Assembly: GCF_040544485.1 (NCBI RefSeq)
Contig: NZ_JBDZDV010000001.1
Location: 124,001 to 188,000, forward strand
Origin: Lacicoccus halitifaciens
GTDB taxonomy: Bacteria; Bacillota; Bacilli; Staphylococcales; Salinicoccaceae
Reading direction: 5' to 3'
Length of the DNA stretch: 64,000 nt
Below are positions 40,114 through 49,758 of this stretch, piece by piece. Made by a program: the position numbers and the translations under genes. A model generated the notes under the pieces. The model saw nothing but the letters and a program-made list of their open reading frames with translations. It was not told where the DNA came from and did no database searches. Position 1 is the stretch's first letter, and every line of letters starts with the position of its first letter.

Positions 40114-43100
40114 ATGATCAATTTTAACGTCCATTCGAGTTACGAATTTTTGAACAGCAACATCAAAATTGATCCTCTTTTAAATCTTCTGAAGGAAGAT
40201 GGCCAGACGGCCGTCGCCGTGACGGACCTCAATCATATGCACGGCATCTACCAGCTGCTGGCCAAAGCACCCGCTTACGGCATCAAGCCGCTCGCCGGCA
40301 TGGAGATCCTCGTCGACGACGGCCTGGGCGGCATCCCGTTCATCCTGCTTGCAAAAAATGAGGAGGGGTACCGCTCCCTCATCAGGATTTCTGCGATGCT
40401 TTCCTATAAAAGCATCACAAAAACCCCGAAAGATTTCTTCCTCAAAAATGTCCAGGGCTGTGTCTGCATCGCCAAATCCGATGCAGGCATTGCTTTACTG
40501 GATGCGCTTCCGACGGACTGGGATGACAGGTATGCGGCCCACACCATCGAAGACACGGATTACAAGCGTGCCTTCATCCATACTTCGCGCTATATGCGTA
40601 AGCAGGACAGGAAAGCATTGAAGGTGCTGAATGCCATCCGGGATAACGACCGGCTGGAGCTTCATGAGCTGACTGAAATATCCGGGGAAGAATACATATT
40701 GAAAAAAGAAGACATTGGGGAGGATATGCAGCCGTTCCTCCGGGTGAATGAGGAGATTGCCGCAAAATGCAATGTGTCCGTGCCGAAAGTGCGTACGACG
40801 CTGCCGCATTTCCCGCATCCGGAAAACGATGATTCTGATGCGTTCCTCCGGCGCCGGCTGGACAGGCGGCTCAAGGAGAAGACCGATGGCAGTGATGCGT
40901 ACACCGAAAGGCTCGAGTATGAGTTCGATGTCATAAAAAACATGGGATATTCCGATTACTTCCTCATCGTCAGTGATGCCGTCAACTATGCAAAGAACAA
41001 TGATATATACGTCGGTCCGGGCCGTGGCTCATCCAGTGCGAGCCTCGTTTCGTTCCTGTTGAACATCACCGAAGTCGATCCGCTCAAATACAACCTGCTG
41101 TTCGAACGTTTTCTAAACCCTGAACGCGTGACCATGCCGGATATCGATATCGACTTTGAAGATACGAACAGGGACAAGGTCGTCAGCTACCTCATAGAAA
41201 AATACGGGCAGATGAATGTGTCGAATATCATCACTTACGGCACACTCAGTGCGAAGATGGCGGCAAGGGATGTCGGCAGGGTGCTGAAATTCAGTGATGA
41301 GGAGCTGAAATACATTGCAAACATCATCGGACCCGAGCTGAATGTCACGCTCGATAAGGCATTCAGCAGCGACGCATTCAAAAGGCTGATGGCCGGGGAT
41401 GACAAGTATAAGCTCTATAAGGATATATGCCTTTCCGTCGAAGGGTTGCCAAGGCATGCATCCACACATGCAGCGGGTGTGCTCGTCAGTGAGGCGAAGC
41501 TCACGGAGAACATTCCAATCATGTTCACCGAAGGCCATACGATCAGCCAGTGGCCGATGAACGAAGTGGAAGGGGCCGGGCTGCTCAAGATCGATGTGCT
41601 CGGCCTCAGGAACCTTTCCCTGATCAGAAGGATGGTGAACATGGTGAGGTACAGGGGGGATGAAATCGACATCCACAACCTTGAGGAGGATCCGAGGGTC
41701 TATAAGATGCTCGGGCATGGTCTCGGCCTCGGCGTCTTCCAGCTGGAATCCGCCGGCATCCGCAATGTGCTGAGGGAAGTGCGGCCGACCGTCTTCATGG
41801 ACCTTGCCGCGGTGCTCGCCCTGTACAGGCCCGGTCCGATGCGGGAGATTCCGAACTTCGTGCGCGGCAAGCACCAGCCGGAAATCGTCACATACCCCCA
41901 TGAAGACCTTGAGGAAATACTGCGTGAGACGAACGGCGTCATCGTCTATCAGGAACAGATCATGCAGATCGCAAGCCGGATCGCCGGCTACACCTACGCC
42001 CAGGCGGATATACTGAGGCGGGCGATGAGCAAGAAGGACCGGCCGACGCTCCTTCGGGAAAAGGAGAACTTCCTGAACGGCGCGAGAAATAAAGGCTATG
42101 AGGCGTCGCTTGCCGAACACATCTTTGATTTGATTTTGAAGTTTGCAGATTACGGTTTCCCGAAAAGCCATGCCGTCGCGTATTCCAGGATTTCATACAT
42201 CATGGCCTACATCAAAGCGCGGTATCCGGATATCTTTTATTCGGTCATATTGATGCAGAACATCGGCAACCATGGAAAAATCAATGAATTGATTGAAGAG
42301 ATGAAACTATTGAAGGTGCGCATGCATCCGCCGGACATCAACCGCTCAAGATACGCCAACACGGCGGAGAAGGGCGTCCGGCTCGGGCTCGGCATGATAG
42401 AGGGCGTCACTTATAAAATCGCGGAGTCCATACTGAAGGCAAGGGAAGACGGGGCGTTCAAGGATATATACGACCTGAAGACCCGGGTGGAGGCGAACCT
42501 GTCCGAGAAGGTGCTGAGGAACCTGATCCTGTCGGGGGCGCTCGACGGTTTTGAGGAAAACCGCAAAACCATGCTCCAGTCGATGGCCCATCTGAAGGAT
42601 ATCAACGCAGAGGAATTTTCAAATGAATCCTTTTTGAGCGCACTCGGCTTCAATGTCAAAAAGGAATATGAATATGTGGAAGAGATGTCGCAGATGGAGA
42701 AGATCGAAGGGGAGAAGGCATCACTCGGCTTCTACTTATCCAGCCATCCGATCAACCTGCTCCAGCGCGAAAACCAGTCGATCCCGTTCAACCTTTTCAG
42801 CCAGCAGAAATTATACGGGACATATCTCGTGTTTTTCGAAGAGCTGAAGGTCATCAAGACGAAAAAAGGCCAGAACATGGCATTTGCCAAAATTACGGAC
42901 GGCATCAGTGATATGGATGCGGTGATCTTTCCGAGCGTCTATTTCACGGAACACCAGAAGCTTGCGGAAAAGGCGCTTGTCATCAGGGGAAAACTTGATG
43001 AAAGGAAAGGCCAGCCGCAGATGATTGTGGAAAAAGTGGAGGAACTGGAGAGCTTCAAAGAAGATTATTTGAAGCGGGTCAAGAAGATTTATGTGAGGAA

Positions 43101-43254
43101 TGAAGATAAATACGATTTCGACCACCTTCTGGGGGATTCCGGCATAACGGTATTTTCATTTGAACAGAACCGGATCCTCGGAAGGGTGGCAGGTGCGAGC
43201 CTCGAAAACCTCCAGAATATCATCGCGCCGTCGGATTTGAGATTTATGTCGTAA
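40114..43254 (+). CDS. dnaE: DNA polymerase III alpha subunit, DnaE type
   Basis: 1046 residues, normal for Gram-positive DnaE. An N-terminal PHP domain (NFNVHSSYEFLNSN, AVTDLNHMHGIYQL), the palm with GPGRGSSSASLVSFLL and the catalytic Asp motif PDIDIDFEDTNRDKV (about 343-357), a helix-hairpin-helix region (GVTYKIAESILKAREDG), and a C-terminal OB fold (GQNMAFAKITDGISDMDAVIFP) are visible. It extends primers before PolC takes over and acts in translesion synthesis. AGGAGG precedes ATG. Confidence 0.97.
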   Translation: MINFNVHSSYEFLNSNIKIDPLLNLLKEDGQTAVAVTDLNHMHGIYQLLAKAPAYGIKPLAGMEILVDDGLGGIPFILLAKNEEGYRSLIRISAMLSYKSITKTPKDFFLKNVQGCVCIAKSDAGIALLDALPTDWDDRYAAHTIEDTDYKRAFIHTSRYMRKQDRKALKVLNAIRDNDRLELHELTEISGEEYILKKEDIGEDMQPFLRVNEEIAAKCNVSVPKVRTTLPHFPHPENDDSDAFLRRRLDRRLKEKTDGSDAYTERLEYEFDVIKNMGYSDYFLIVSDAVNYAKNNDIYVGPGRGSSSASLVSFLLNITEVDPLKYNLLFERFLNPERVTMPDIDIDFEDTNRDKVVSYLIEKYGQMNVSNIITYGTLSAKMAARDVGRVLKFSDEELKYIANIIGPELNVTLDKAFSSDAFKRLMAGDDKYKLYKDICLSVEGLPRHASTHAAGVLVSEAKLTENIPIMFTEGHTISQWPMNEVEGAGLLKIDVLGLRNLSLIRRMVNMVRYRGDEIDIHNLEEDPRVYKMLGHGLGLGVFQLESAGIRNVLREVRPTVFMDLAAVLALYRPGPMREIPNFVRGKHQPEIVTYPHEDLEEILRETNGVIVYQEQIMQIASRIAGYTYAQADILRRAMSKKDRPTLLREKENFLNGARNKGYEASLAEHIFDLILKFADYGFPKSHAVAYSRISYIMAYIKARYPDIFYSVILMQNIGNHGKINELIEEMKLLKVRMHPPDINRSRYANTAEKGVRLGLGMIEGVTYKIAESILKAREDGAFKDIYDLKTRVEANLSEKVLRNLILSGALDGFEENRKTMLQSMAHLKDINAEEFSNESFLSALGFNVKKEYEYVEEMSQMEKIEGEKASLGFYLSSHPINLLQRENQSIPFNLFSQQKLYGTYLVFFEELKVIKTKKGQNMAFAKITDGISDMDAVIFPSVYFTEHQKLAEKALVIRGKLDERKGQPQMIVEKVEELESFKEDYLKRVKKIYVRNEDKYDFDHLLGDSGITVFSFEQNRILGRVAGASLENLQNIIAPSDLRFMS

Positions 43255-43325
43255 GTTTGTTGTGTAAAGTAATATAATTTGATAATATACAGTGGTATGA
43301 CCACCACGTGAGGAGAGATAGTCGA

Positions 43326-44555
43326 ATGTCTTTAAGAGATGACGCACTGCACATGCACAAGATCAACCAGGGAAAACTCAGCTTAACTTCGAAAGTCGAA
43401 CTGAAAACGAAAGAAGATTTGAGTCTGGCCTATTCACCCGGGGTGGCTGAGCCATGCAAGGAGATATATGAAGACCCGAGGACTTTATTCGATTATACGA
43501 TCAAGGGGAACACTGTCGGAGTGGTGACGGACGGTTCTGCGGTACTCGGCCTCGGCAATATCGGCGCGGAGGCGAGCCTTCCGGTGATGGAAGGCAAAAG
43601 CGTGCTGCTCAAGTCATTTGCAGGTGTCGATTCTTTTCCGATTGCTTTGAAGACGAATGATGTCGATGAAATCGTCAATACGGTGAAACTCATGACCCCG
43701 GTCTTCGGCGGAATCAACCTCGAAGACATCTCCGCCCCGCGCTGCTTTGAAATCGAAGAACGCCTGAAAAGGGAGACGGACATCCCCGTCTTCCATGACG
43801 ATCAGCATGGTACGGCGATCGTCACTTTGAGCGGCCTGCTGAATGCAATGAAACTGACGGACCGCTCATTCAAGGATATTAAAGTGGTGCTGAACGGTGC
43901 GGGTGCTGCGGGTGTGGCCATCGTCAAACTTCTGCACAGCTTCGGCGTCAAGGATATGATCATGTGCGACTCGAAAGGCGCGATCTATGAAGGGCGCCCG
44001 AACGGTATGAACCCCATCAAGGAAGAGATCAGCAAGTACACGAACATGGACAACCTTGAAGGCCGGCTTGAAGAGGTGATTGAAGGTGCGGATGTGTTCA
44101 TCGGTGTGTCCGTGGCCGATGCATTGACGGAGGACATGGTGAAGTCGATGGCGGATGAAGCGATCATCTTCGCCATGGCGAATCCTAACCCTGAAATCAT
44201 GCCGGATGCGGCATTGGCCGCAGGTGCCGGCGTGATCGGGACGGGCCGCAGTGATTTCCCGAACCAGATCAACAATGTGCTTGCGTTCCCGGGCATCTTC
44301 AGGGGGGCGCTCGATGTGCGTGCAACCCACATCAATGAAGAAATGAAAAAGGCGGCGGTGCGTGCAATCGCGGACCTGATCCCTGAAGATGAACTGAGCA
44401 GCGAATATGTCATCCCCGATCCCTTCAACCCCCTTGTTGCGCCGTCGGTGGCGAAAGCGGTCGCTGAAGCGGCGATGCATTCGGGAGTGAGCAGGATCAA
44501 GGTGGATCCTCAGTACGTTTATGACAGAACGCTCGAATTAACAGAATCGGAGTAA
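43326..44555 (+). CDS. NAD(P)-dependent malic enzyme
   Basis: 409 residues from ATG 43326 (GGAGAG upstream; GTG 43308 lies before that site). LAYSPGVAEPCKEI, GNTVGVVTDGSAVLGLGNIG, FHDDQHGTAIV and VVLNGAGAAGVAIVKLL (Rossmann NAD site) define the short bacterial malic enzyme (YtsJ/MaeB type without the Pta domain). It decarboxylates malate to pyruvate. It is followed by the GntR regulator four bases later, and then accD and accA, suggesting supply of NAD(P)H and pyruvate for fatty acid synthesis. Confidence 0.93.
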   Translation: MSLRDDALHMHKINQGKLSLTSKVELKTKEDLSLAYSPGVAEPCKEIYEDPRTLFDYTIKGNTVGVVTDGSAVLGLGNIGAEASLPVMEGKSVLLKSFAGVDSFPIALKTNDVDEIVNTVKLMTPVFGGINLEDISAPRCFEIEERLKRETDIPVFHDDQHGTAIVTLSGLLNAMKLTDRSFKDIKVVLNGAGAAGVAIVKLLHSFGVKDMIMCDSKGAIYEGRPNGMNPIKEEISKYTNMDNLEGRLEEVIEGADVFIGVSVADALTEDMVKSMADEAIIFAMANPNPEIMPDAALAAGAGVIGTGRSDFPNQINNVLAFPGIFRGALDVRATHINEEMKKAAVRAIADLIPEDELSSEYVIPDPFNPLVAPSVAKAVAEAAMHSGVSRIKVDPQYVYDRTLELTESE

Positions 44556-44558
44556 AAT

Positions 44559-44972
44559 ATGAGTGAGAAAAAAGGACTTGAAGCTGTTATAGAGGAAATA
44601 TATGCAATCATAGACTCTAAAGACATCCAGGTCGGACAAAAGATTCCAAGTGAACGATATTTAAGTGAAAATCTGAATGTCAGCAGGCAGAGTGTCCGTG
44701 AAGCATTGAGGGCCCTGGAATTCCTCGGCATCATCTATGTCAGGAGAGGCGAAGGCACCTACCTTGCAGACATCGACAGCCATCAGCTGTTCGAACTGAT
44801 CGCCAAATATCTGATCCGTACGGATAAGCAGCGGCATGAACTCGGCGAAGTCCAGCACATGATGGAAGAATACGTGGACAGGAAAACTGGCAGTGAAGAC
44901 ACTGTCCTCACATACGACAATAAGATCATGAGAAAGATCTATGTCATCTTAAAAAAATATACAGGACGGTAA
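44559..44972 (+). CDS. GntR-family regulator with short C-terminal region
   Basis: 137 residues. The N-terminal winged helix is clear: IQVGQKIPSERYLSENLNVSRQSVREALRALEFLGIIYVRRGEGTYLA region (about 27-72). The rest (about 75-137) is much shorter than a full FadR-type FCD effector domain, so ligand binding may be lost or different. It starts three bases after the malic enzyme stop and precedes accD by 27 bp, so it probably regulates this fatty-acid/pyruvate operon. The short form is real, as the stop lies in good sequence. Confidence 0.88.
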   Translation: MSEKKGLEAVIEEIYAIIDSKDIQVGQKIPSERYLSENLNVSRQSVREALRALEFLGIIYVRRGEGTYLADIDSHQLFELIAKYLIRTDKQRHELGEVQHMMEEYVDRKTGSEDTVLTYDNKIMRKIYVILKKYTGR

Positions 44973-44999
44973 GCTGTGTTATAAATGGGGAATTCAAAT

Positions 45000-45854
45000 A
45001 TGCTAAGGGATTTATTTTTCAAGTTGAATAAAAAAGTGAACGACACTAAAGAGGAACCCGGCGTGTTCCAAAATAACGAATCGATCATCACGAAGTGTCC
45101 AAACTGCAAAAAGATACTATATTCAAAAGAGCTGTATAAAAGGCTGAATGTCTGTTCGAACTGTGATCATCACCTGATGATCTCGAGTACGGACAGGATG
45201 GAGGCCCTCCTTGATGAAGGTTCGGAAACAAGACTGTTCGAAGGCGTCACTTCGGTGAACCCGCTGGATTTTCCGAACTACGAATCGAAGCTTGAGAGCG
45301 ACAAGGAAAAGACGGGGCTGAATGAAGCTGTGATCGTGAGTGAAGGCACCCTGGACGGCTCTCCTGTGGTGATCGCCATCATGGATGCGCGGTTCCGCAT
45401 GGGCAGCATGGGCTCGGCAGTCGGTGAGAAGCTCGCGCGTGCGTTCAATCATGCAACCGAGAAGCGCCTGCCCGTCATCGTCTTCACGGCAAGCGGCGGT
45501 GCGAGGATGCAGGAAGGCATCATCTCCCTGATGCAGATGGCGAAAGTGAGCGTTGCGGTGGAGCGGCACAGCAGTGCGGGGCTGCTCTACATCGCCTACA
45601 TGACCAATCCGACGACCGGCGGTGTGTCGGCGAGTTTTGCCTCGGTCGGTGACATCAACCTGGCCGAAAGCGGTGCCCTGATCGGCTTTGCCGGCCGCAG
45701 GGTCATCGAAGAGACGATCAAAGAAAAATTGCCGGATGATTTCCAGACTGCTGAATTCTTGCTTAAGCACGGGCAGCTTGACGATGTTGTGGACAGACGC
45801 AGCATGCGTGACTATTTAAGTCGGATCTTATCCATGCACAGCGAGGTGAAGTAA
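45000..45854 (+). CDS. accD: Acetyl-CoA carboxylase carboxyltransferase beta subunit
   Basis: 284 residues from ATG 45000 with GGGG nine bases upstream; ATG 44985 has no signal. The zinc ribbon CPNCKKILYSKEL ... CSNCDHH (about 30-56) is followed by the crotonase-like carboxyltransferase core (DARFRMGSMGSAVGEKLARA, ASGGARMQEGIISLMQMAK, PTTGGVSASFASVGD). It moves the carboxyl group from carboxybiotin to acetyl-CoA together with AccA, whose ATG overlaps its stop by one base. Confidence 0.96.
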   Translation: MLRDLFFKLNKKVNDTKEEPGVFQNNESIITKCPNCKKILYSKELYKRLNVCSNCDHHLMISSTDRMEALLDEGSETRLFEGVTSVNPLDFPNYESKLESDKEKTGLNEAVIVSEGTLDGSPVVIAIMDARFRMGSMGSAVGEKLARAFNHATEKRLPVIVFTASGGARMQEGIISLMQMAKVSVAVERHSSAGLLYIAYMTNPTTGGVSASFASVGDINLAESGALIGFAGRRVIEETIKEKLPDDFQTAEFLLKHGQLDDVVDRRSMRDYLSRILSMHSEVK

Positions 45855-46807
45855 TGGCTTTCGATTTTGAGAAACCACTGGAGGAACTTCAGGACAAGAT
45901 CAGGGAATTGGAGAAATATGCCGCTAAGAATAAGCTGGACCTCTCCAAGGAGATCAGTTTCCTTGAAGACAAGGTGGAAGAGAAGAAAAAAGAGATCTAT
46001 GAGAATTTGACGCCGTGGCAGAGGGTGGAGATCGCAAGGTATGCAAAAAGGCCGACGACCCTCGAATATATCGAGACGCTGTTCGATGACTTCATCGAGT
46101 TTTACGGCGACCGGGTATACAGCGACGATGCGGCGATCGTCGGCGGGATTGCGATGTACAAAGGCGCCCCCGTCACGGTCATCGGCCATCAGAGGGGCCG
46201 TGATACGAAAGGGAACATCAGGCGCAATTTCGGCATGGCGCATCCCGACGGCTACAGGAAAGCGCTCAGGCTGATGAAGCAGGCTGACAAGTTCAACCGG
46301 CCGGTCATATGCTTCATCGATACGAAAGGTGCATATCCGGGGAAAGCGGCGGAGGAACGCGGACAGAGCGAATCCATCGCGCGCAACCTGGTCGAAATGG
46401 CAGGCCTTAAAGTGCCGGTGATCAGCATCGTGATCGGTGAGGGCGGCTCGGGCGGTGCACTCGCGCTCGGCGTCTGCAACCGTCTTCTGATGCTTGAAAA
46501 TGCGACTTACTCGGTCATTTCACCGGAAGGTGCCGCGAGCATACTTTTCAAGGATGCCTCCCTGAAAGAGATCGCAGCGGAATCGTTGAAGATCACCGCG
46601 GACAACCTGAAATCGCTCGGCATCGCCGATGCGGTCATCAAGGAACCGGACGGCGGCGCGCATAACGACAAGGAATATGTGTTCAAGAGCCTTGATGAAA
46701 CATTGGCCGATTACCTTGAGGAACTCAGGAAAATGCCGGGTGATGCCCTGGTCGAGGACAGGTTCCAAAAGTACATGGCAATCGGTGAATATGAGGAACA
46801 GACTTAA
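45854..46807 (+). CDS. accA: Acetyl-CoA carboxylase carboxyltransferase alpha subunit
   Basis: 317 residues. An N-terminal coiled-coil (ELQDKIRELEKYAAKNKLDLS) is followed by GDRVYSDDAAIVGGIAMYKGAPVTVIGHQRGRDTK region, FIDTKGAYPGKAAEERGQSESIARNL, and IGEGGSGGALALGVCNRLLML, all standard for AccA. It completes the carboxyltransferase that makes malonyl-CoA. A terminator overlaps the end. Confidence 0.97.
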   Translation: MAFDFEKPLEELQDKIRELEKYAAKNKLDLSKEISFLEDKVEEKKKEIYENLTPWQRVEIARYAKRPTTLEYIETLFDDFIEFYGDRVYSDDAAIVGGIAMYKGAPVTVIGHQRGRDTKGNIRRNFGMAHPDGYRKALRLMKQADKFNRPVICFIDTKGAYPGKAAEERGQSESIARNLVEMAGLKVPVISIVIGEGGSGGALALGVCNRLLMLENATYSVISPEGAASILFKDASLKEIAAESLKITADNLKSLGIADAVIKEPDGGAHNDKEYVFKSLDETLADYLEELRKMPGDALVEDRFQKYMAIGEYEEQT

Positions 46808-46832
46808 GCAGCCCACAGGGCTGCTTTTTTTT
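46806..46832 (+). terminator. accDA operon terminator
   Basis: AAGCAGCCC (46806-46814), ACA loop, GGGCTGCTT, then T-run; the stem begins at the accA stop codon. Confidence 0.92.
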
Positions 46833-46918
46833 GTGCGCCAAGTTTTGTAATGATAAATAATGGCTAGAATAAAGGGTATGTGATATTTTTAAAGTAAGTA
46901 CCAGATGGGGGACTAATT

Positions 46919-47878
46919 ATGAAGAAACTTGCAGTTTTGACAAGCGGCGGGGATTCGCCCGGCATGAACGCGGCGATTCGTGCGGTCGTAAGGAAAAGCA
47001 TTTTTGAAGGCTATGAAGTTTATGGCGTCTACCAGGGCTTCCAGGGTCTGATCACGGATAATATAGAGAAGCTTGAACTCGGGGATGTCGGCGATATCAT
47101 CCAAAGGGGAGGCACGAAGCTTTTCTCTGCGAGATGTCCGGAGTTCATCGATGCGGGTGTCAGGAAGAAAGGGGTCGAAAACCTGAAGAAGCATGGGATT
47201 GACGCCCTTGTCGTCATCGGCGGCGACGGCAGCTACAGAGGTGCCGAGAGGCTGAATGGTGAAGGCATCCGTACGATCGGCGTTCCGGGGACGATAGATA
47301 ATGACATCAACGGCACGGATTTCACGATCGGCTTCGACACGGCATTGAATACGATCGTGGATGCGGTGGACAGGATACGGGACACCGCGACCAGCCATGA
47401 GCGTACGTTCATCATCGAAGTGATGGGCCGCGATGCAGGGGATCTTGCCCTCTGGGCCGGTGTCGCAGGCGGTGCCGAAACGATACTCATCCCTGAAGAT
47501 GCATCCGACATCAAGGCGGTGGCGGAACGTATCGAGGCCGGGATGAACCGGGGCAAGAAACACTCGATCATCATCGTTGCCGAAGGTGTGATGTCTGCAC
47601 AGGAGTGCGGCAAAGAACTCAGGAAGTACATCAATGTCGATACGAGGGAGAGTGTACTCGGTCACATGCAGCGCGGAGGCAAGCCGACCGGCAATGACCG
47701 GGTGCTCGCATCCAGGCTCGGTGCATTTGCGGTGGACCTTTTGAAGGATGGTGTTTCCGGCTGCGCAGTGGGCATAGAGAACAACAGGCTGATCGAGACG
47801 AAGTTTGATAAGATATTTGAAGAGGAACATCAGATCGACAGGGCTTTATACAAGTTATCACAAGAGTTATCAATTTAG
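46919..47878 (+). CDS. pfkA: 6-phosphofructokinase
   Basis: 319 residues, the usual length. LTSGGDSPGMNAAIRAVVR (ATP site), VIGGDGSYRGAERL, and GVPGTIDNDINGTDFTIGFDTA with catalytic Asp (about 127) and the fructose-6-phosphate loop, then EVMGRDAGDLALWAG, are present. It commits glucose to glycolysis. TGGGGGA precedes ATG, and pyk follows after 12 bp, the conserved pfkA-pyk operon. Confidence 0.97.
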   Translation: MKKLAVLTSGGDSPGMNAAIRAVVRKSIFEGYEVYGVYQGFQGLITDNIEKLELGDVGDIIQRGGTKLFSARCPEFIDAGVRKKGVENLKKHGIDALVVIGGDGSYRGAERLNGEGIRTIGVPGTIDNDINGTDFTIGFDTALNTIVDAVDRIRDTATSHERTFIIEVMGRDAGDLALWAGVAGGAETILIPEDASDIKAVAERIEAGMNRGKKHSIIIVAEGVMSAQECGKELRKYINVDTRESVLGHMQRGGKPTGNDRVLASRLGAFAVDLLKDGVSGCAVGIENNRLIETKFDKIFEEEHQIDRALYKLSQELSI

Positions 47879-47890
47879 GAGGATCATTCA

Positions 47891-49651
47891 ATGAGGAACA
47901 CTAAGATTGTCTGTACCATCGGACCAGCTTCAGAATCACCGGAAATGCTCGAGAAATTGATGAATGAAGGGATGAATGTCGCCAGGCTGAACTTTTCACA
48001 CGGCGACCACGAGGAGCATGCGGCACGCATCAAAAACATCCGTGAAGTCGCAGAAAAACTGGATAAGACGATCGGCATACTGCTGGATACGAAAGGTCCG
48101 GAAATGAGGACCCACTCGATGGAGAAAGGTGCAGTCGAACTGAAGAGGGGCCAGGACATCATCGTCAGCATGGATGAAGTCACCGGAACTTCCGAGAAAT
48201 TCTCGATCTCTTATTCAGGGCTGATCGATGACGTCGATTCCGACAGCAGGATCCTGCTGGATGACGGGCTGATCGAACTGAAGATAAAGAACATCGATAA
48301 ATCATCAAATGAAATACTGTGCGAAGTGCTGAACGGCGGCATCCTTAAAAATAAAAAGGGCGTGAACGTCCCCGGCGTATCGGTCAATCTGCCGGGCATC
48401 ACCGAAAAGGACGAAGGCGACATCATTTTCGGCATCGAGCAGGAAGTGGATTTCATCGCGGCAAGCTTCATAAGAAGGAACAAAGATGTGCTTGAAATAC
48501 GCGAGCTCCTTGAAAAGCATGATGCGACACATATCAACATCATTCCTAAAATTGAAAACCAGGAGGGGATCGATAACATCGATTCCATCCTTGAAATATC
48601 GGACGGCCTGATGGTGGCGCGCGGGGATCTTGGTGTGGAAATCCCGCCGGAGACGGTGCCTATGGTCCAGAAAGATCTGATCAAAAAATGCAACATCATC
48701 GGCAAACCGGTCATCACCGCCACACAGATGCTCGATTCGATGCAGGTGAACCCGCGCTGCACCCGTGCCGAGGCAAGTGATGTGGCGAACGCTATCTACG
48801 ACGGCACGGATGCCGTGATGCTGAGCGGTGAGACGGCGGCGGGCGACTACCCTGTGGAAGCGGTGCGGACGATGGCCTCCATCGCGGTTTCCGCCGAAGC
48901 GGCACAGGATTATAAAAAGCTGCTGTCGGAGCGGACGAAAGTGCAGCAGACCAACCTTGTAACAGCGATCGGCGTTTCCGTCGCCCATACGGCACTGAAC
49001 CTGAACTCGAAGGCGATCGTCGCTGCGACGGAATCCGGCCATACGGCACGGATGATCTCCAAATACCGCCCGCACTCAGATATCATTGCCGTCACCCCTT
49101 ACGGATATGTCGCAAGGCAGCTTGAGCTCGTCTGGGGCGTCCATCCGATCGTCGAGGATGCGACGAAGGATACAGATACACTGCTCAACACCTCCGTTGC
49201 CGTCACCCTTGAAAAAGGCTATGCGAACAATGGAGATCTTCTGATCATCACCGCCGGTGTACCGACCGGACACGCGGGGACGACCAACCTGATGAAGCTG
49301 CATGTCGTGGGTGATGTGATATTGAAAGCCCAGGGCATCGGCAGAAGGAGTGCCGTGGGGGAAGTCGTCACGGCGCATGACCTCGAAGAACTGAAGTCGA
49401 AAGATTTGAAGGATAAAATCGTCGTGCTCCAGTCTGTAGAGCCGGAGATGACGACGCTCCTCGAAGAAGCGGCGGGCCTTGTCACGGTGGAGGGCGGACT
49501 CACCTCACACGGTGCGATCATCGGTCTGAACCTCGGGCTCCCGACGATTGTCGGTGCAGTGAAAGCATTCGATGTCCTGGAGGATGATAAACTGGTGACG
49601 ATAGATGCAGAACAGCATTCCATCTACAGCGGACATGCGAACGTGCTTTAA
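47891..49651 (+). CDS. pyk: Pyruvate kinase with C-terminal PEP-utilising domain
   Basis: 586 residues, the long form of Bacillus and Staphylococcus. KIVCTIGPASES, ARLNFSHGDHEEHA, LLDTKGPEMR, MVARGDLGVEIPPE and VITATQMLDSM are catalytic motifs. The extra C-terminal domain (about 480-586) has GGLTSHGAIIGLNLGLPTIVGA, like the phosphohistidine domain of PEP synthases but not needed for catalysis. It makes pyruvate and ATP from PEP. Confidence 0.97.
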   Translation: MRNTKIVCTIGPASESPEMLEKLMNEGMNVARLNFSHGDHEEHAARIKNIREVAEKLDKTIGILLDTKGPEMRTHSMEKGAVELKRGQDIIVSMDEVTGTSEKFSISYSGLIDDVDSDSRILLDDGLIELKIKNIDKSSNEILCEVLNGGILKNKKGVNVPGVSVNLPGITEKDEGDIIFGIEQEVDFIAASFIRRNKDVLEIRELLEKHDATHINIIPKIENQEGIDNIDSILEISDGLMVARGDLGVEIPPETVPMVQKDLIKKCNIIGKPVITATQMLDSMQVNPRCTRAEASDVANAIYDGTDAVMLSGETAAGDYPVEAVRTMASIAVSAEAAQDYKKLLSERTKVQQTNLVTAIGVSVAHTALNLNSKAIVAATESGHTARMISKYRPHSDIIAVTPYGYVARQLELVWGVHPIVEDATKDTDTLLNTSVAVTLEKGYANNGDLLIITAGVPTGHAGTTNLMKLHVVGDVILKAQGIGRRSAVGEVVTAHDLEELKSKDLKDKIVVLQSVEPEMTTLLEEAAGLVTVEGGLTSHGAIIGLNLGLPTIVGAVKAFDVLEDDKLVTIDAEQHSIYSGHANVL

Positions 49652-49664
49652 GAATTTAAAATGG

Positions 49665-49698
49665 GCCCGCCGGCTTGAGTGAAGCCGGCGGGCATTTT
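49665..49698 (+). terminator. pfkA-pyk terminator
   Basis: GCCCGCCGGCTT (49665-49676), GAGTG loop, AAGCCGGCGGGC (49682-49693), then TTTTT after one A. Confidence 0.93.
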
Positions 49699-49731
49699 TG
49701 ATGAAGTTATTGTTTCCCTCTTAAAATTACA

Positions 49732-49740
49732 CTGGTATAA
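49732..49740 (+). promoter_or_regulatory. Extended -10 promoter of lipoprotein gene
   Basis: TGGTATAAT directly upstream of the lipoprotein gene fits TGnTATAAT; no clear -35 box. Confidence 0.5.
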
Positions 49741-49758
49741 TGATTCTGAGGTGTTCAT

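Noticed and set aside
41113..42171. 352-codon open frame antisense to dnaE
   Set aside because: It lies wholly opposite a clear dnaE, has His/Pro/Arg-biased shadow composition and no ribosome-binding site; typical of GC-rich antisense frames.
46913..47830. 305-codon open frame antisense to pfkA
   Set aside because: Complement shadow of a well-identified gene, no start signal and no recognisable protein pattern.
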